Shown: piece by piece, positions 16,859-25,398 of the stretch
How positions within the stretch are numbered: the stretch's first letter is position 1
Layout: each line of letters begins with the position of its first letter
Assembly (NCBI RefSeq): GCF_020073745.1
Contig: NZ_JAIRAU010000001.1
Location: 1,374,501 to 1,438,500 of the forward strand
Source of the DNA: Nannocystis pusilla
GTDB taxonomy: Bacteria > Myxococcota_A > Polyangia > Nannocystales > Nannocystaceae
Direction of reading: 5' to 3'
Length of the DNA: 64,000 bases
The notes under the pieces: model-generated
Told to the model about the DNA's origin: nothing
The model's database searches: none
Seen by the model: only the letters and a program-made list of their open reading frames with translations
Program-made: the position numbers and the translations under genes

Positions 16859-19231
16859 GTGTCGAGGCCGCATCACGAGGTCGATCCGACCCTGCGCGGC
16901 GACGAGGTCCCGCGCGACGAGACACCGCACGAGACGCCGCGCGGCACGCTCTACGCCAACCGCTACCGGATCGACGCGCTGGCCGGGCGCGGCGGGATGG
17001 GAGCGGTGTACCGCGCGGTCGACGTGCTGGTCGGCGACGTCGTCGCGCTCAAGGTGCTCGGCAAGGCGGTGACGCCGAAGCAGCTCGACGGCTTCCGCCG
17101 CGAGGTCCGCCTGGCGCGCCGGATCAGCCACCCGAACGTGGCCCGCACCCACGACATGGGCGAGCACGACGGGGTGCCGTTCCTGATCATGGAGTTCGTC
17201 GAGGGCACCACGCTGCAGGACCTGCTGCGCAACGACTCGACGGCGGACGGGCTGGCGCCGGCCCGCGCGGCCCGGATCGCGCTGTCGGTGTGCGAGGCGC
17301 TGACGGCCGCGCACGCGGCCGGGGTGGTCCACCGCGACCTCAAGCCGGCCAATATCCTGCTCGAGGTCGAGGGCCGCGTGGTCCTCACCGACTTCGGCAT
17401 CGCCCGCCCGCTCGACGACGGCCAGCACACCCAGGGGCTGCTCGGGACGCCGGTGTACATGGCGCCGGAGCAGGTCGCGGGCGCGCCGGTCGACGCCCGC
17501 ACCGACCTCTACGCCGTCGGCCTGGTGCTGTTCGAGATGCTGACCGGGCGCCTGCCGTTCGCCGGCGACACCGCGTTCGCGGCCGCGCTGGCGCGCCTGT
17601 CCGAGCCGCCGCTCGACGTCCTGTCCTTGCGGCCAGACGTGCCCGAGGCGGTGGCCGAGGTGGTGCGCCACTGCCTGGCCCGAGAGCCAGGTCACCGGCC
17701 GACCAGCGCGGCGGCGATCGCCGAGCGGCTGCGGGCGTGGCTGCTCGGCAGCGGCGAGACGATCTCGAGCGGGGCCGGGCCGCTGGCGACGCTGCAGTCG
17801 ACGCGCTCCGGCCCGAGCACGCCGACCAGCGGACTGAGCGCGCCGACGGTCGCGGTGCTGCCGCTGCGCTACCAGGGCCCGTCGGCCACGGCGTACCTCG
17901 GCGAGGCGCTGACCGACGCGGTGATCGACGTGCTGTCGCAGACCGGCGGGATGCGGGTGATCGGCAGCGGCGCGACGGCCCGGTTCCGCGAGGCCCGCGA
18001 CCCGCGGGCCGTCGGCACCGAGCTCGGCGCGGCGATGGTGGTCGACGCGACGCTGCAGGTGACGCCGACGCTGCTGCGCGTGCAGGCCCGCCTGGTCGAG
18101 GTCTCGAGCGGCGTGCAGGTCTACAACGAGCGCTTCGAGGCCCGCGCCGACGACCTCCTCGACGCCCAGGAGATCGTCAGCAAGAAGATCGCCGAGGGCC
18201 TGCGCGTCGAGCTGACGACGGTGGCCCACCGCCGCACGGCCACGCCCGAGGCGATCGCGCTGTACCGCCGCGCCCGCCGCAAGATCACCGGCGGCCACAT
18301 CATCGGCCCCGACGGCGCGATCGAGCTGCTCGAGGAGGCGCTCCACGCCGCGCCGGTGTTCCGCCCGGCGCTCGCCAGCTACGCGGTCGCCTGCGCCCGC
18401 GCGTGGTTCTTCGCCGACCGCCTGCAGTCGGCGCGCGACTTCGCGGCGCTGTCGCGCTCGGCCGTGACCCGCGCGCTCGAGCTGGCCCCCGACCTCGCCG
18501 AGACCCACTTCGCCCGCGGCATGCTCGAGGTCCAGGCCGGCGAGTGGCGCGACGCCGTCAAGGCGTTCTCCAGGGCGCTCGAGCTGGCGCCGACCTACGC
18601 CCACGCCCACGAGTACCTGTCGCAGCTGCAGTGCGAGGCCGGCAACATCGAGGAGGGGGTGGCGCGGGCCCGCCTGGCCGCCGCGCTCGAGCCGAGCCTG
18701 CTGCAGGCCTACGCCCACGTGGCCCGCGTCCACGCGCTCCGCCGCGATCTCGCCGCCTACGACGAGTTCGTGGCCAAGCTCGAGCACCAGCCGCACTTCC
18801 AGTTCCAGGCCCTGATCACGCGCGTGCGCGTGGCCGGGTGGTTCGGCGACCTCGACACCGTCCGCGCCTGCCTCGAGCGCTCGCAGGCGCTGTTCGACGG
18901 CGAGCGCGAGAACTCGGTCGGCTTCTCCGCCCGCGGCCTGATCGGCGACCTCACCCGCGAGCAGCTGTGGGCCGGCTTCGACCGCATCCACGGCAGCGGA
19001 CCGAGCCCGCGCATGTACACCTCGACCTGCCAGGTCGGCGCCGAGATCATGGGCCTCCGCGGCTTCCCCGACGACGCCCTCGAGCTGATCGAGCGCGCCT
19101 GCAACGCCCGCCTCATCGACCTCGAGTGGCTCGACCTGTGCCCGGCGCTGGCGTCCGTGCGCAACCACCCGCGCTTCCTCAAGGTCCGTCGCACCGTGGC
19201 CCACCGGGTCGAGGCGATGTGGATCCTCTGA
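16859..19231 (+). CDS. Ser/Thr protein kinase fused to TolB-like and TPR domains
   Basis: 790 residues from GTG 16859, chosen because TAAGCT lies 7 nt before it and the upstream frame is Arg/Pro-rich noncoding-like. The kinase domain (about 35-300) is canonical: AGRGGMGAVY, VALKVL, HRDLKPANILL, TDFGIARP, GTPVYMAPEQ. Residues about 335-480 (TVAVLPLRYQGPSATAYLGEALTDAVIDVLSQTGGMRVI ... LGAAMVVDATLQV) resemble the TolB N-terminal/adenylate-cyclase-associated fold found in many kinases of this class, and the rest is TPR-like (AVKAFSRALELAPTYAHAHEYLSQLQ). No transmembrane segment is obvious, so it is probably cytoplasmic. Its stop at 19229-19231 runs straight into a hairpin array. Confidence 0.92.
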   Translation: MSRPHHEVDPTLRGDEVPRDETPHETPRGTLYANRYRIDALAGRGGMGAVYRAVDVLVGDVVALKVLGKAVTPKQLDGFRREVRLARRISHPNVARTHDMGEHDGVPFLIMEFVEGTTLQDLLRNDSTADGLAPARAARIALSVCEALTAAHAAGVVHRDLKPANILLEVEGRVVLTDFGIARPLDDGQHTQGLLGTPVYMAPEQVAGAPVDARTDLYAVGLVLFEMLTGRLPFAGDTAFAAALARLSEPPLDVLSLRPDVPEAVAEVVRHCLAREPGHRPTSAAAIAERLRAWLLGSGETISSGAGPLATLQSTRSGPSTPTSGLSAPTVAVLPLRYQGPSATAYLGEALTDAVIDVLSQTGGMRVIGSGATARFREARDPRAVGTELGAAMVVDATLQVTPTLLRVQARLVEVSSGVQVYNERFEARADDLLDAQEIVSKKIAEGLRVELTTVAHRRTATPEAIALYRRARRKITGGHIIGPDGAIELLEEALHAAPVFRPALASYAVACARAWFFADRLQSARDFAALSRSAVTRALELAPDLAETHFARGMLEVQAGEWRDAVKAFSRALELAPTYAHAHEYLSQLQCEAGNIEEGVARARLAAALEPSLLQAYAHVARVHALRRDLAAYDEFVAKLEHQPHFQFQALITRVRVAGWFGDLDTVRACLERSQALFDGERENSVGFSARGLIGDLTREQLWAGFDRIHGSGPSPRMYTSTCQVGAEIMGLRGFPDDALELIERACNARLIDLEWLDLCPALASVRNHPRFLKVRRTVAHRVEAMWIL

Positions 19232-19278
19232 GCATGTTCTGATGGGCATGCCCGAACGGGCATGTTCATGAGGACATG
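19232..19278. repeat. Triple CATG hairpin array between convergent genes
   Basis: Three adjacent hairpins share arms: GCATGTTC/GGGCATGC (19232-19239, 19244-19251), CATGCCC/GGGCATG (19247-19253, 19258-19264) and CATGTTC/GGACATG (19261-19267, 19272-19278), with some G-U pairs. The first and second overlap, so they are alternatives. They fill the 56-bp gap between the kinase and the methyltransferase and fit a two-way terminator. Confidence 0.6.
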
Positions 19279-19287
19279 GCCCATGGG

Positions 19288-20565
19288 TCAGCCGTCCGGC
19301 GCGTCGACGAGGCGGAAGAAGCGGAAGCCGCCGCCGCCGGGCCAGCCGGTCGCCGCGGTCGCGCCGCTGCGGTCCTCGCCGTCGACGACGGCGCGCAGGC
19401 GCGGCAGGCAGTGCGTCTCGGCGTGGGCGCCGAGCTCGACGGCGAGCCAGCGGCGCCGCATCTTGTGCGCGACCGCGGCGGTGGTCCCCGAGCCGGCGAA
19501 GCAGTCGAGCACGAGGTCGCCGGGGGCGGTGGCGACGTCGAGGCAGCGCTTGAGCAGCAGCTCGGGCTTCTTGCCGTGCGAGAACTCGACGCCGCCCTCC
19601 TTGTGCAGGTTGTTGGGCAGGAGGTCGTCCCAGATCGTCGACAGCGCCTGGGCGGTGACCCGCCGGCCGTCGACCTCGCGCACCTTGCTCGAGTAGAAGA
19701 TCAGCTGCTCGCCGCCGAGGAAGTACATGTCCTCGCGGCCGGGTCGCTCGGCGCGCAGGACCACGCCCGGCTGCGCGGCCGAGCGGGCCAGCACCTCCCG
19801 CGCCGGCTCGCCGACGTCGCGCGCGGCGATCCGCGCGGTGCGGACGACCCGGTGCGCCGAGGCCAGCACGAACGCCTCGAGCTCGGCCTCGCGGGCGCCG
19901 CCGCGCAGGCTCCGGAGCTCGAGCCCGTGGGCCCGCGCGAACGCGTGGCGCAGCGGGACCAGCCGCCAGCGCTCGGGCGGGTCGTCGATGTTGTCGACGT
20001 AGCGGGTGTAGCGAGCGTCGCGCGCGGTGGCGGCGTGGACCCGCGAGGCCCGCCAGGCCGCGCGCCGGCGGGCGTAGACGACGATGAAGCTGGCGGTGCT
20101 GACGAACCCGGCGTTGACCGCCTTCGGCCCCGAGACGGAGCTCTGCTTGAAGGTGATCACGGCGATCCGGTTGGCCCGCCCGAACACCTCGTCGGCGACG
20201 GTGATCAGGTAGGCCAGCTCGTTGTCGTCGATGTGCACGAACAGGGTGCCGGAGTCGGTGAGCAGCCGCCGCAGGACGACCAGCCGCTCGCGCATCTCCG
20301 CGAGCCAGCGCCCGTGCTCGACGCCGTCGTCGTAGTGCGCGAACACCTGGCCGGTGTTGTACGGCGGGTCGATGTACACGCACTGCACCCGACCCGCGAA
20401 CTCCGGCTCGAGCAGGAGCAGCACCGCGAGGTTGTCGCCGCGGATCAGGCGATTGTCGCACAGGTCGTCCGGGCCCGCGGCGGCGGCCCGGTGACCGAGC
20501 GCGGGGTCCTCGACGAGCACCGGCGAGGCGACCTCCGCGAGCTGCGGCCTTCCACGTGCCGGCAT
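19288..20565 (-). CDS. Beta-class adenine-specific DNA methyltransferase, type III Mod-like
   Basis: 425 residues from the ATG at 20565; an ATG six codons upstream (20583) is equally possible. Motif IV (VYIDPPYNTG) precedes motif I (LDCFAGSGTTAAVAHKM), the order that defines beta-class N6-adenine (or N4-cytosine) methyltransferases such as type III Mod subunits. LIRGDNLAVLLLL and RRWLAVELG are also typical. It is shorter than usual type III Mod proteins (about 600 residues), and no restriction (Res) gene is next to it, so it may be a solitary methyltransferase with a regulatory or protective role. Its start region is 60 bp from the aldolase gene end on the same strand. Confidence 0.85.
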   Translation of the reverse strand: MPARGRPQLAEVASPVLVEDPALGHRAAAAGPDDLCDNRLIRGDNLAVLLLLEPEFAGRVQCVYIDPPYNTGQVFAHYDDGVEHGRWLAEMRERLVVLRRLLTDSGTLFVHIDDNELAYLITVADEVFGRANRIAVITFKQSSVSGPKAVNAGFVSTASFIVVYARRRAAWRASRVHAATARDARYTRYVDNIDDPPERWRLVPLRHAFARAHGLELRSLRGGAREAELEAFVLASAHRVVRTARIAARDVGEPAREVLARSAAQPGVVLRAERPGREDMYFLGGEQLIFYSSKVREVDGRRVTAQALSTIWDDLLPNNLHKEGGVEFSHGKKPELLLKRCLDVATAPGDLVLDCFAGSGTTAAVAHKMRRRWLAVELGAHAETHCLPRLRAVVDGEDRSGATAATGWPGGGGFRFFRLVDAPDG

Positions 20566-20631
20566 GGGTCGCGAATGTAACATCGCGGTCGCCGGCGGTG
20601 ACGCCGGACCCCGCGGCCGTGCGAGCGCCGA

Positions 20632-21525
20632 TCACGGCCCGGGGATGACCTGCAGGGCGACGAGGATGGCGCGCAGCTCCTCGACGCGCTCGCTCGCCAG
20701 CGGCCGGAGCGGCGCCCGCAGCGGGCCGACGCGCGTGCCCATCAGCTCCAGGGCGGCAGAGATCGCGCGCGGCAAGCCGTGGGCGACGATGAATTGCAGG
20801 AACGGCAGCTGGCGGTAGAAGAGCCGGCGGGCGCCGGCGAGATCGCCGCGGGTCACGGCGTCGTACAGCTCGACGTTGAGGCGCGGGATGACGTGCGGGG
20901 CGGCGGTGCACCAGCCGCGCGCCCCGGCGACCAGCGCCGCGAGCGCGAGCGGGTTGCTGCCGTTGTAGAAGGCGACGTCGTCGCCGCACAGCTGCACGAG
21001 GCGGTGCATGCGATGGACGTCGCCGGTGCTCTCCTTGACCATCGTGACGTTGGGGATCTGCAGCAGGCGGGCGATGGTGTCGGGGCCGAGGTCGAGGCCT
21101 CCGGTGGCGGGATTGTTGTAGAGGGCGATGGGGATGGCGATCGCGCGCGCGACGGCGTCGAAGTGGGCGACGATCTCGGCGTCGGTGAGCTTCCAGTAGC
21201 TCATCGGGATGATCATCACGGCGCTGGCCCCCAGCTTCTCGGCGTGCCGGGCGTGATGCACGGTCCGCTCGGTGGTGAGGCTCGAGACGCCGACGAGCGT
21301 CGGCACGCGCCCGCCCACCCGCTTCACCACGAGCTCGGCGACGGCCTCGCGCTCGTCGTCCGAGAGGTACGGGAGCACGCCGGTGCTGCCGAGCGGGGCG
21401 AGCGCGTGCACCCCCGCGGCGAGCATGTCGTCCACGAGCTTGGCGAGCAGGCGCTCGTCGACGCGGCCGGCCGCGGTGAACGGGGTGATGGGGTAGGCGA
21501 CGATCCCCCGCAGCGGCGCGCTCAT
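20632..21525 (-). CDS. DapA-family aldolase/lyase (dihydrodipicolinate synthase-like)
   Basis: 297 residues, ATG at 21525, overlapping the cupin gene by ATGA. It is a TIM-barrel lyase of the DHDPS/N-acetylneuraminate lyase family: GSTGVLPYLSDDER (the GxTGE-like region), ALYNNPATGG with the conserved Tyr, and the Schiff-base Lys in VTMVKESTG. The usual GTTGE substrate loop is GSTGV here and the active-site surroundings differ from true DapA, so it probably acts on another 2-keto acid (for example a sugar-acid or hydroxyproline route) rather than in lysine synthesis. Co-transcribed with the cupin and facing a MocR regulator, which suggests one catabolic unit. Confidence 0.82.
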   Translation of the reverse strand: MSAPLRGIVAYPITPFTAAGRVDERLLAKLVDDMLAAGVHALAPLGSTGVLPYLSDDEREAVAELVVKRVGGRVPTLVGVSSLTTERTVHHARHAEKLGASAVMIIPMSYWKLTDAEIVAHFDAVARAIAIPIALYNNPATGGLDLGPDTIARLLQIPNVTMVKESTGDVHRMHRLVQLCGDDVAFYNGSNPLALAALVAGARGWCTAAPHVIPRLNVELYDAVTRGDLAGARRLFYRQLPFLQFIVAHGLPRAISAALELMGTRVGPLRAPLRPLASERVEELRAILVALQVIPGP

Positions 21526-22013
21526 CGGCCACCTCCATCGTGGTCGGCGTCGAACAGCCGGTCGCCGCGCTCCGGGACCTCCTCGCGCAGCGCCACGCCG
21601 CCCATGTTCTGCAGCATCGGCGCGTTCTCGCAGGCGAGGTAGCGCGCGCGGCCGGTGCCGGTGTTGACGTGGTTGTGCCAGGCCCACACGGGCACGTAGA
21701 CGGCGTCGCCCTGCCTCCACTCGACGCGCCTGCCGCCGATGTACGAGTAGCCCTCGCCCTCGAGGATGTAGATCAGGGTCTCGTAGGTGTGGCGGTGCCG
21801 GTTGGAGGATTGCCCCGGGTCGAGCCAGCCGATCGTCATGCTGATCGCGTGCGAGGGCAGGTCGACGAAGAAGACGGGGTGCTTCCTCGCGCGCGAGTAA
21901 TCACCGTGCTGCCCGGCCGCCTCGACGGCAGGATGGGCGAGCCGCTCGGGCATCACGACCCGCGGCCGGGGCGGGGTCTTGTCGAAGTCAGCTGAATGGA
22001 ATGTCTCGGTCAT
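21522..22013 (-). CDS. Cupin-domain protein
   Basis: 163 residues from ATG 22013, with GAGGAG upstream. A single cupin barrel covers about residues 50-140: motif 1 GQSSNRHRHTYETLIYILEGEGY and motif 2 around GDAVYVPVWAWHNHVNTG supply the usual His/Glu metal ligands. It resembles the N-terminal half of gentisate-dioxygenase-like cupins, but is too short to be one, so a single-domain metal-dependent isomerase, dioxygenase or sugar-binding role is possible. First gene of the two-gene operon with the DapA-like enzyme; divergent from the MocR gene across 69 bp. Confidence 0.8.
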   Translation of the reverse strand: MTETFHSADFDKTPPRPRVVMPERLAHPAVEAAGQHGDYSRARKHPVFFVDLPSHAISMTIGWLDPGQSSNRHRHTYETLIYILEGEGYSYIGGRRVEWRQGDAVYVPVWAWHNHVNTGTGRARYLACENAPMLQNMGGVALREEVPERGDRLFDADHDGGGR

Positions 22014-22074
22014 GGTCGCTCTCCTCAGCGTCACCGGCACCGCCGGCTTGCATGGTAAAAGTGATAGCGCCAGA

Positions 22075-22119
22075 CTGGACCCGTGAGGGGAGCCAGAACG
22101 AACATACCGACGGGTCCAG
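22075..22119. promoter_or_regulatory. Long-spaced inverted repeat over the MocR start, candidate operator
   Basis: CTGGACCCGT (22075-22084) and ACGGGTCCAG (22110-22119) form a perfect 10-bp inverted repeat with a 25-nt spacer. The first arm overlaps the GTG start of the MocR gene, and the pair lies just upstream of the divergent cupin gene. Two separated half-sites fit the dimeric GntR-aminotransferase regulators, which often repress themselves and activate the neighbouring operon. Confidence 0.55.
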
Positions 22120-23603
22120 ATCGGCGACCGTGGCGCTTCGACCTGGTGCTCGACACGAGCGCCGCGGTGCCGCGACAGACCCAGCTGGCGCGGGCGCTGG
22201 TGGCGGAGATCCAGCGCGGACGCGCGACGCCGGGCTCGTTCCTGCCCGGCAGTCGCACGCTGGCGGCGCAGCTGGGCGTGAACCGCAAGGTGGTGGTCGC
22301 GGCGGTCGAGGAGCTGGTGGCGCAGGGCTGGCTGGAGGCGCTGCCGGCGAAGGGGATCCGCGTGGCGCTGAACCTGCCGCGGTTCCCGGTGGGCGACGCG
22401 GAGGCCCGACGCTCGCGGGTCCCGCGGGCCGCGGAGCCCTGCTCGACGCTGCTCCGCGTGAGCGACGGGCTGCCGGACGCGCGCATCGCCCCGGTCGACG
22501 CGCTGGCGCGGGCGCAGCGGCGGGCGCTCCGTTCATTGGCCCGCGCTGCCGGGCTGGGCTACGGCGAGCCCGCCGGCGACCCGGTGCTGCGCGAGGTGCT
22601 CGCGGGCTTCGTCAACCAGGCCCGCGGGCTGTCGTGCTCGGCTCACGAGGTGGTGCTCACCCACGGCAGTCAGGGCGCGCTCGGCCTGTTCGCGCTGGCG
22701 CTGCTGCGGCCGGGCGATGTCGTGGCGGTCGAGCACCCCGGCTACGCGCCGGCGTGGCGGGCGTTCGCGCTGGCCGGCGCGTCGGTGGTGCACATCGGCG
22801 TCGACGCGGAAGGGCTGCGCACCGACGAGCTCGAGGTCGCCGCCAAGAAATTGCGAGGGCGGCTGAAGGCGGTCTACGTCACGCCCCATCATCAGTACCC
22901 GACGACCGTGGCGCTGTCGCCGGAGCGGCGCATGCATCTGCGAAAGATCTGCGAGGAGCACGGCGCCTGCATCGTCGAGGACGATTACGACTACGAGTAC
23001 CACTTCGACGGCGCGCCGCTCCTGCCGATGGCCGCGACGGCGACGCCGGGCGGCCCGCCGTTCGTCTACGTCGCGTCGCTGTCGAAGCTGCTCGCCCCGG
23101 CCGTGCGGCTCGGCTACGTCGTCACCGACCGGTCGATCGTGTCCCGCCTGCAGGCGACCCGCGAGTGCCTCGATCGCCAGGGGGACGTCGTGCTCGAGCG
23201 CGCCATCGCCGAGCTCATCGAAGACGGCGAGCTGCAGCGCCACGCCCGGCGCGCGCGACAGATCTACATGCAGCGCCGCGACCACGTGCTGCGGCGCTTC
23301 GCGGCGAGCCCGGTGCTGTCGGCGAACCTCGCGTGCGAGCGCCCGAGCGGGGGCCTGGCGCTGTGGGTGCGGCTGCGAGGAGCGGCGGACATCGACGAGC
23401 TGGTCGCGCGCGCGAGGTCGCAGGCGCTGGTGCTCGCCCCGGGCTCGGTGCACCTCGCACGCGGCAAGGCGGCGGCGTTCCGCTTCGGCTTCGCGGGGCA
23501 CACTCCCGAGGAGCTGTCCGGCATCTGTGCGACGCTGGAAAAGTGCCTGACGCCGGAGTCGCGGGCGAGGAAGACAGCGACCGGGCGACCACGAGGCGGT
23601 TGA
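22083..23603 (+). CDS. MocR-family (GntR-aminotransferase fusion) regulator
   Basis: 506 residues. The N terminus (about 20-90) is a GntR winged helix (QTQLARALVAEIQRGRATPGSFLPGSRTLAAQLGVNRKVVVAAVEELVAQGWLEA), and residues about 130-490 form a fold-type I aminotransferase domain with the PLP-region EDDYDYEYHFDG and the predicted Schiff-base Lys in ASLSKLLAPAVRLGY. MocR proteins use PLP or an amino-acid adduct as effector and often control the divergent genes, here the cupin/DapA-like pair. The GTG at 22083 is the only start giving a full domain; it lies inside one arm of the inverted repeat, so translation or transcription may be blocked by the protein itself. Confidence 0.9.
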   Translation: MRGARTNIPTGPDRRPWRFDLVLDTSAAVPRQTQLARALVAEIQRGRATPGSFLPGSRTLAAQLGVNRKVVVAAVEELVAQGWLEALPAKGIRVALNLPRFPVGDAEARRSRVPRAAEPCSTLLRVSDGLPDARIAPVDALARAQRRALRSLARAAGLGYGEPAGDPVLREVLAGFVNQARGLSCSAHEVVLTHGSQGALGLFALALLRPGDVVAVEHPGYAPAWRAFALAGASVVHIGVDAEGLRTDELEVAAKKLRGRLKAVYVTPHHQYPTTVALSPERRMHLRKICEEHGACIVEDDYDYEYHFDGAPLLPMAATATPGGPPFVYVASLSKLLAPAVRLGYVVTDRSIVSRLQATRECLDRQGDVVLERAIAELIEDGELQRHARRARQIYMQRRDHVLRRFAASPVLSANLACERPSGGLALWVRLRGAADIDELVARARSQALVLAPGSVHLARGKAAAFRFGFAGHTPEELSGICATLEKCLTPESRARKTATGRPRGG

Positions 23604-23704
23604 CGCCGACCCTGTCGGGCGGACGACGGGCGGCCTGCTCGACCGTCTGGGCGTGAGGCGCTCGCCGTTGCCGCGGAGGGCCGCTGCGTGTAAGTTCGAC
23701 GCGC

Positions 23705-24303
23705 ATGGCGCCCGAAGACATCGAGGCCCTGTTCCGCGGGGAGACGGCTCACGTCGAGTGGAAAGAGTCTCACGAGGCCAAGGACCTGCTCGATGCCGTG
23801 TGCGCGTTCGCCAACGACCTCGCGGACAGCAAGCGTGCGGGGCACGTGGTGATCGGCGTGCACGCGCGGTCGGGCAAGCCTTGCGGCAAGTACCCGCAGG
23901 CGACGACGAACGCCGACGAGGTGCAGCAGAAGCTGGTGAGCCTCATCAGCTCGACGAAGATCATCCGCACCCCGTGGTTCACATCGAGACGCTGGAGCGC
24001 GAGGGGCACCTGGTGTTCGTGCTGCGCGTCGAGCCGTACGCGGTCCCGCCGGTGGTGAAGGTCAACGGGACGCCCTACGTGCGCGTGGGAACGGTGACGC
24101 AGCGGGCCAACGAGGCGCAGCTGCGGCGCCTGGAGGAGCGGCGACCGATCCACCACCAGCCGTTCGACACCAGGCCGTGCGACGCCGACGGCATCACGGG
24201 TTCGCAGCGCCAGAGCGTCGCGCGCGCCACCCGGGCGTTCGAGCAGCTCGCTGCCGCGATTGTGTCGCGACTCGATACACTCCAGGCCGAGTCGTCGGGG
24301 TGA
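23705..24303 (+). pseudogene. AlbA_2/Schlafen-type protein split by a one-base frameshift
   Basis: The first part (ATG 23705, frame 1) reads MAPEDIEALFRGETAHVEWKES and VVIGVHARSGKPCGKYP, the start of an AlbA_2 (Schlafen AlbA) domain: E-x-x-x-VEWK, AVCAFAND, then a GV strand. From about 23974 the match continues in another frame (VVHIETLEREGHLVFVLRVEPYAVPPVVKVNGTPYVRVG) to the stop at 24303, including the PP-x-x-x-x-G-x-x-YvRvGs end of the domain. One more C in the CCCC run at 23970-23973 would restore a single frame (TKIIRTPVVHIETLE), about 200 residues. It is either a recent mutation, a slippage-prone tract or a base-calling error. TAAGTT lies 8 nt before the ATG. Confidence 0.75.
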
Positions 24304-24382
24304 GCCGAGGTCGCGGCTCGGATGCGCGCCGAGGGCTCGTCGTTCACATGGTTCTTGGGACAGGAAACGGCATGACGACCCG

Positions 24383-24398
24383 CGAGCCGCGGGGCTCG
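24383..24398 (+). terminator. Hairpin downstream of the AlbA_2 gene
   Basis: CGAGCC (24383-24388), GCGG loop, GGCTCG (24393-24398). A second perfect repeat, GCCTGCGC/GCGCAGGC (24414-24421, 24439-24446), follows. No T tract; possible terminators of the AlbA_2 gene. Confidence 0.35.
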
Positions 24399-24507
24399 GG
24401 GGCGTAAAGCCGCGCCTGCGCGTGCGGGTCGTGGGTCGGCGCAGGCTCCGCCCGGGTCGGGGCGGGTTCGTTTACTTGCGCGCGCGGTTGATGCATCTTG
24501 CACGCAG

Positions 24508-25329
24508 ATGCAGCGGCTTGTGGACGCGTTTCGGGCCCGGTTGAACGACAACGTGGCGGAGTCCGCGGCCCGGATCCGCAGGGCCAAGCTGCCGTTCTAC
24601 GAGGGCCTCACCGACGCGCAGCTGTCGGCCACGCTGGCCCGCGCGTTCGAGGCCGCGGCCGCGGACGTGGCCCGCGGCGAGCCGCACGCGCTGCTGCAGC
24701 GCATGCGCGACATCGCGGTGGTCCGCTCGCAGCGCGGCGTGGCGGTGATGGACGTGGTCACGGGCCTCAACATCGGCTTCCAGGCGGTGTCCGACGACCT
24801 CGCCGCGCTGCACCCCGACGACCTCGAGCTGCGTCTGGCGTGGGAGCAAGCGCGGGCCAAGATCGCCTACGCCGGCGCGGCGGTGCTCGCCGACACGTAC
24901 CTCGAGGCCCGCGAGGCGGTGGTGCGCGCCAAGTCCGAGGCGCTCGTGCAGCTGTCGCTGCGCGTGCTGCCGCTGTACCCCGGCGTGGTGGTGCTGCCGC
25001 TGCTCGGCGAGCTCGGGGCCGAGCGCGCGCAGCAGATCACCGAGGCGCTGCTGGCGGCGGTCGCCCACCACTCGGCGTCCTACGCGCTCATCGACCTCTC
25101 GGGCGTGCCGACGCTCGACACCGACGAGGCCGTGCAGCTGCTGGCGCGCGCGACCCAGGCGATCGAGCTGCTCGGAGCGACGCCGATCCTGGTCGGGATC
25201 CAGCCGGCGGTGGCACAGTCGATGAGCACGCGCGGGGTGTCCGTCCGCGTGCCGACGCTGGCCGACCTGGCGAGCGGGCTGCGCCACGCGCTCCGCGGCC
25301 TCGGCGTCGAGCTCACGTCGAAGCGCTGA
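24508..25329 (+). CDS. RsbR-like STAS-domain protein
   Basis: 273 residues. The N-terminal half (1-145) is helical and could be a sensory globin-like or RsbR-N domain; the C-terminal half (about 150-268) is a STAS domain (VLPLLGELGAERAQQITEALLAAVAHHSASYALIDLSGVPTLDTDEAVQLLARATQAIELLGATPILVGIQPAVAQSM), close to stressosome RsbR proteins. In RsbR the residue after LDTD-like segments is often a phosphorylated Thr; here the stretch is VPTLDTDEA. No RsbS, RsbT kinase or PP2C phosphatase gene is adjacent, so it may report to a distant partner. The ATG at 24508 lacks a clear SD. Confidence 0.82.
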   Translation: MQRLVDAFRARLNDNVAESAARIRRAKLPFYEGLTDAQLSATLARAFEAAAADVARGEPHALLQRMRDIAVVRSQRGVAVMDVVTGLNIGFQAVSDDLAALHPDDLELRLAWEQARAKIAYAGAAVLADTYLEAREAVVRAKSEALVQLSLRVLPLYPGVVVLPLLGELGAERAQQITEALLAAVAHHSASYALIDLSGVPTLDTDEAVQLLARATQAIELLGATPILVGIQPAVAQSMSTRGVSVRVPTLADLASGLRHALRGLGVELTSKR

Positions 25330-25382
25330 CGCGGTCGCTCGCGGCGACGAGGACCGGCAAGGGCCGCACGAAGATCTTCGGA

Positions 25383-25396
25383 TGTCCTTCGGGACA
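25383..25396. terminator. UUCG-tetraloop hairpin between convergent genes
   Basis: TGTCC (25383-25387), TTCG loop, GGACA (25392-25396), with a C(UUCG)G closure that is unusually stable. It sits between the STAS gene and the stop of the molybdenum subunit gene, 3 nt away. The same 14-nt hairpin recurs at 51427-51440. Confidence 0.6.
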
Positions 25397-25398
25397 GC

